Source: Entophlyctis helioformis
Lineage: Eukaryota; Chytridiomycota; Chytridiomycetes; Chytridiales; Chytriomycetaceae
DNA: 64,000 nt
Direction of reading: 5' to 3'
NCBI GenBank assembly: GCA_025526915.1
Contig: JAHLKH010000035.1
Coordinates: forward strand, 117,358 to 181,357
Positions 60,071 to 64,000 of the stretch are shown piece by piece. The position numbers were made by a program, and so were the translations under genes. Every line of letters starts with the position of its first letter. Within the stretch, counting starts at the first letter, position 1. The notes beneath the pieces were generated by a model that worked only from the letters and a program-made list of their open reading frames with translations, did no database searches and was not told the origin of the DNA.

Positions 60071-61749
60071 ATGGCCGCAACGGCGACGCCAACAACGACA
60101 ACAGCGACAACAGCGACCGCTGGTTGCCCAAGGCACCGGCGCACCCGCAGACCCGCTCGCCGCCCAAGACCCGCCGCCCGGCCTCTGCGGCCGCCGCGCT
60201 GCCGCTCGAGGTCCTCGACATGGTGTTCCGCTGCCTGCTGGCTGCCGCCGCCCCGTCGCTGTCGCCGCTCGCCGCCGCCGCCCTCGTGTGTGTGCACTGG
60301 AACGCCGCCGCCACGCCGCGGCTGTACAACTCGCTGCACCTGCTCGCCGGCGCCCGCCTCGCCCGCCTCGTCGTCTCGCTGTCCGCCGCCTGGCAGCACC
60401 GCCTCGCCGCCTTCCAGCGGCTGCCGTATCCCGGCACGTTCGTGCGATCCATCGAGGCCGGCCGCCCGCGGCGCCAGCTGCCGGACCCGCTGCTGTCGCA
60501 CTACACCGCCCTGGCCGACCCGCACGCCGACGCGCTCGCCGACCAGGCGCGCTTCATCCAGCTGCTCACGCTGCTGAGCACCCGCCCCGGCGGCTCGCTC
60601 ACCCACGTGCGATCCGTGCGTCTGTACGCCGGCTGGTACCGCGACTTTGTCCTCGGCCAGCTCGCCGAGCGATGTCCCGACATCGAGACCCTCGAGACCA
60701 CCGCCGTCGATGCTGGCCTGGCGCGCGTGCTGGCGTCCCTGCCGCGCCTGCACCGCCTGGCCGTGCTGCTGATGGACGGCGACGATCTGCCGGTGCATCT
60801 GACAGGCGCTGAGTCGGCTGCCGTGAGCATGTTTTTGCCGCAGACGGCGCTGCGCCGCGAGTCGCGCGTCCTGGTGCTGCGTGCTCTGCAGCAGCTGGTG
60901 ATTGCGTCGTCGTTGTCGTCTTTGTCGTCGTCAGAGATGGATGCGGCGGCGGCAGCTGGCATGGGCATGGGCGACGCGTTCGTCCCTTGCGCCACCAACA
61001 GCGTCATTCTCAACTTCCGCGCGCCGCTGCTCACGCGGCTCGTGCTCTCGTCGGTCACGGTGCACACGCCCGATCTCACCGCGCTGCTCCACCGCTCGCC
61101 GTCGATCCGCCATCTGGCCTTCACCCACATCGCCGGCACCACCACGCCGCACACCGACCACGAGGATCTCCTCTCGGCCATTGCCGCCCTGCCGTGCCTC
61201 GAGAGCCTGGCGCTCCACGCCCCCGTCCGTCTCGGCCCCTTTGACCTCATCGACCACCTCCCGCCGCTGTCGGACACGCTCACGACGCTCGACCTCGACA
61301 GCATCGCGTTTGAGCCGCTCGGCTACGAGACGTGGACGGCCCGCCTGTCGCTGTCGCGGTTGCGGCTCGCCGGCTGCGCTGGCGTGTGTCTGCCGGCCGA
61401 CCCGCGGTTCCTGGCCGACCTGACCCTCGTGCGTCTCGACGACATCTCACAGACCGAGCTGCGGCCCTTGCTGGCGACCGCGCGCTCTCTGTGCCGGCTA
61501 TCCCTCGTCGACATGCCGGGCATCACGGCCTTGGCCGGTCTGACGCCCCACCCTGCGGCTTTGCGGTCGCTTGTCGCGCTGGATGTGCAGCTGTGTGTCG
61601 GGCTGGCCGCGCCGGACGTGGTCGCCTTTGCGCAGTCGCTGCCCGCCTTGCAGTGTCTGCGCTACGACGCGGCTGACCCGACCACCGACCCGCACGCCGA
61701 CCCCTCAGCTCTCGCATGTGCCGTGCACTGGAACACTCTGTACCAATAA
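60071..61749 (+). CDS. F-box-like protein with degenerate leucine-rich region
   Basis: Long frame ending at TAA 61747-61749, about 559 residues. Near the start LPLEVLDMVFRCLLAAAAPS...LVCVHWNAAATPRLY is an F-box, which would bind Skp1 in an SCF ubiquitin ligase. The rest contains irregular LRR-like segments (LESLALHAPVRLGPFDLIDH, LTTLDLDSIAFEPLGY, LSRLRLAGCAGVCLP, LTLVRLDDISQTELRP), suggesting a substrate-binding LRR solenoid. The only nearby upstream ATG, at 60071 (MAATATPTTTTATT), is one frame off. A lost base at about 60110-60130, before WLPKAPAHPQ, would join it to the main frame; otherwise the start lies in an unseen exon. The stop sits inside AATAAA. Confidence 0.75.
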
Positions 61750-61750
61750 A
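61745..61750 (+). terminator. Polyadenylation signal overlapping a stop codon
   Basis: The last codons TAC CAA TAA A place the stop of the F-box gene inside AATAAA. The next gene ends 52 bases later on the other strand. Confidence 0.75.
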
Positions 61751-61801
61751 CCCCCCGTAATATCCATTTGTATCTCTGTGTGTATGTCCACCGCCCCCAG
61801 T

Positions 61802-63779
61802 TCATTCCGTGTTGGTCGCAATGTACTGCTTGACAAGCGCCGCCAGCATGGACGCGTCTGTCGCGCTGCGCGCCACGCTAAACAGCTTGCCCCGCTGCGC
61901 TGCCACGGATGTCCGCAAGCCGATGACGTTCATGGCACGCGCATGGATCTCGATATCGCGTTCAAGGCGTCTCGCTCCGTGTTGCGGCTTCCACTCGCAC
62001 TCCCACTCGCACTCGCACTCGCACTGCTACCGCCACCAGTCGAGTAGACACCGGCACACACGGCCCTCAGCATGGCGTCCGGCAACCGCTGGGCCATCAT
62101 AAGCACGACACCAGAGTGCAGAAAGCACCCCTCGATGCCGTGCGGCGCGCCGATCATGTCCGCGTTCGTTGCTAACAGCCCGTCGAGCCGGCCAGCCATC
62201 TCGTGCGCCGTCGACAACGCTATGCGGAACCCGTCGACGTCGCGCGTGTCCACCTCTGTCCACTGGCCAACCGCCTTGTTTCCACGGCCGCCCGATGATG
62301 GTGCTTGTGCCGGCGACGACGGGTCAGGGTGAGCGGCCGCAAACACACGGAACACGGACGTAAACTGCACGGCGATACGCGCAACGGCGAAGCGATAGGG
62401 CAGGAACGTGTAATGCCACGTGACGGTCTCTGCGGTCCCCATGTCCAGCTCGCTTCCCTCTGCCTCTGCCGCTATCCCTCCCTCTGCTTGTGCCCACGTA
62501 CCCCGATCCGTCCTGTTGCTGACGGCCGTGAGGTGCCGGTCGGCTTCAATCACCTCGGCGGCTGCATTGAACCCGCTCCACCAGTGCGCCAGACTCAGGT
62601 CAAGAAGCCGCCGCTCAATGTCCGCGTCGGCAGGCGGCATCCGCGGTGCACGTGCAAGAAACTCGGACACGCGGTAGTAGATCCGCGAGAGCTTGGCTTG
62701 GTGGATCCATGGGTTGGCTGCCACGGGGTCCGTGAGCGTTGTCCCGCCGTAATGTGCATGCAATGGCGGTGGCGGTGGTGGCGGTGCTGGTAGTGGTGCT
62801 TGCGACTGCGACGTTCTACCCCGGCGTCCGCTGGTCGTTCCCACACTCTTGTTGACACGGCCATGGCCACTGCTGCTACCTGTACTGCGCGCTGCTGACA
62901 GCCGCGACGAGGGCCCGAATGGCTCTGCCTCGGAATAAAAGCGCGGCAGGCCGTGCACGGTCGATTCGCGGATCTCGGACTCGAGCGGCAGCTCGCAGTC
63001 TGCCCACAGCTCGTCCATCATGGGGTATCCGATCATCAGATTATTCTCGGCAATCACTGGCGGCACCTTGGCAATCAGTGACGTTGTCCTGCATCGATCG
63101 ATCGATCCATCCATCCATCCCATCCATCCACACGTCAGCCCCGCAGACATGTGAGCACGCAGGGAGAGTGCCGTGCGACTCACCGGTCAAGCTCATACAC
63201 CAGCCACCACGTCCGCCGCCGCACTTCCTGCTCGATCGTGTACGGCGGACGGCTCACCAGCCGCGAGTCCTCGCGATACAGCCCAAGCTGCTGCGCCATG
63301 CGTGAAGCCACACCAATATACAACAGCGCCGCGTCCTTGTCCCCGCGGCCGACCCAGTCAGCCACGAGCAGCAGCGCAACAACGACCTCGCACGAAGGCG
63401 CGGCAATCGCATCAGCCAGCAGCCGCTTGGCGATATGCATGTAGATGGCGCCTTCCTCGGGCGACGGGCACACTAGCGGCACCGTCGGCGGCACGCACCC
63501 GGCCAGCGTCGACACGTGGCCGTAGATGGCGTACAGCACAAACGGGTGTGCCGACGCGGCGTCGCGCGTAAACGACGCCGCGTGGTAGATGGGCTGGCGG
63601 ATATGCGAGTACGCGAAATGCAGACGCAGGAGGTCGTGCCGGATATCGGGGCGGGGCGACAGGTGCGCGGTGCCGCTGCGGGCTGTGCCTGTCGTGTCGA
63701 GCGATGCGAGGAACACGGCCGTCGACAGCCGCTGCACCCGCGCTGCGAGCGTCTGCCGCGCTGTCGTTGTTGTAGCCAT
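61802..63779 (-). CDS. Fungal-specific transcription factor (Fungal_trans domain), probably 5' partial
   Basis: Regulator with the middle homology region found in fungal Zn2Cys6 factors. Exons are 63779-63184 and 63088-61802, about 627 residues after one base is added. Family marks are LRLHFAYSHIRQPIYHAASF near the start, YIGVASRMAQQLGLYREDS, and RRRTWWLVYELDR joined across the intron to TTSLIAKVPPVIAENNL. A Gly/Ser/Arg linker and a helical C-terminal half follow. The frame breaks near 61955, after which DIEIHARAMNVIGLRTSVAA and ALVKQYIATNTE complete the end. The ATG at 63779 opens directly in the regulatory domain, and no Cys6 zinc cluster is present, so the DNA-binding exon probably lies off the right edge. 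The flank at 63780-64000 is open in several frames (poly-Gln/Asn) and may belong to it. Confidence 0.8.
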
Positions 63780-64000
63780 GGCTGTTGTTGTTGTTGTGTT
63801 GTTGTTGTTGTTGTTGGCGCCGTGTAGTTGATGCCGAGTCCGCTCGGCGACTCGGTGGCTCGCCAGTCACCATCGCCATCTCCATCTCCATCGCCATCAC
63901 CGTCCCACGTCCCGGCTCTCCAAGACGGCTATTCTGTTCGGCAGCCGTTGGGCCGACACCCGCGTCCATGGTCATTCTACCCGACGCCGAGTCCGAGGAT

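Noticed and set aside
5950..61960. Programmed ribosomal frameshifting as the cause of the many frame breaks
   Set aside because: The sites share no slippery heptamer or downstream structure, occur in unrelated housekeeping genes, and paralogues in the window carry the extra base.

Overview
This window is eukaryotic nuclear DNA, GC-rich by eye. Most genes are split by short GT-AG introns of roughly 50-250 nt, intergenic gaps are small, and several 3' ends are extremely compact. Gene content points to a zoosporic fungus: a Fungal_trans-type transcription factor, a gamma-tubulin complex component, ankyrin proteins built from tandem NGHL-V-WLH-type units, and plant-like secreted LRR proteins. The ankyrin style (an F-box-like PAEIHAMIL segment followed by GHLHVVKWLH units) is what I associate with Rhizophydiales chytrids such as Polyrhizophydium. 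That placement is an inference, not a measurement.

Layout. 1-6.1 kb holds plus-strand housekeeping genes: the 3' part of a UBC4/5 E2 enzyme, a RagA/Gtr1 GTPase, a PAF-acetylhydrolase-like lipase and an unrecognised repeat protein. 6.2-14.2 kb is a divergent pair of large unrecognised proteins, a long coiled-coil protein (minus) and a 1,400-residue disordered protein (plus). 14.3-25.9 kb carries prolyl oligopeptidase, a PTAR1-like prenyltransferase alpha subunit, condensin subunit Cnd1 and a PAAT/C10orf88-like protein. 26-29 kb has a dead non-LTR reverse transcriptase beside an ankyrin gene and a tRNA-Ala(AGC), followed by 2 kb with no recognisable gene. 31-37 kb carries an ABCD4-like transporter and a MOV10/SDE3-like RNA helicase with N-terminal zinc fingers. 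37-41 kb is a tandem pair of ZIP zinc transporters. 41-47 kb has an acidic repeat protein and gamma-tubulin complex component 4. 47-54.4 kb is the most dynamic part: a Fanzor (eukaryotic TnpB-like) remnant, two paralogous LRR genes each preceded by a copy of the same non-coding block, and a TRF4/GLD2-like nucleotidyltransferase. 54.7-64 kb carries an HMT1/ABCB6-like ABC transporter with a His-rich tail, a secreted Cys-rich GPI-type protein, an F-box-like protein and a transcription factor running off the right end.

Two themes cut across the window. First, about half of the protein genes contain reading-frame breaks that are restored by adding one base. The shift has the same sign each time, and paralogues within the window confirm three of the breaks. 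This looks like systematic single-base loss in the consensus rather than decay, so most of these genes are probably functional. Second, in five genes the stop codon lies inside or overlaps the AATAAA polyadenylation signal, so the 3' UTR is close to minimal.

The best candidate for an unusual system is the Fanzor remnant at 47.3-48.1 kb. It retains RuvC-II, a zinc ribbon and RuvC-III, with a perfect hairpin starting at the base after its stop codon.
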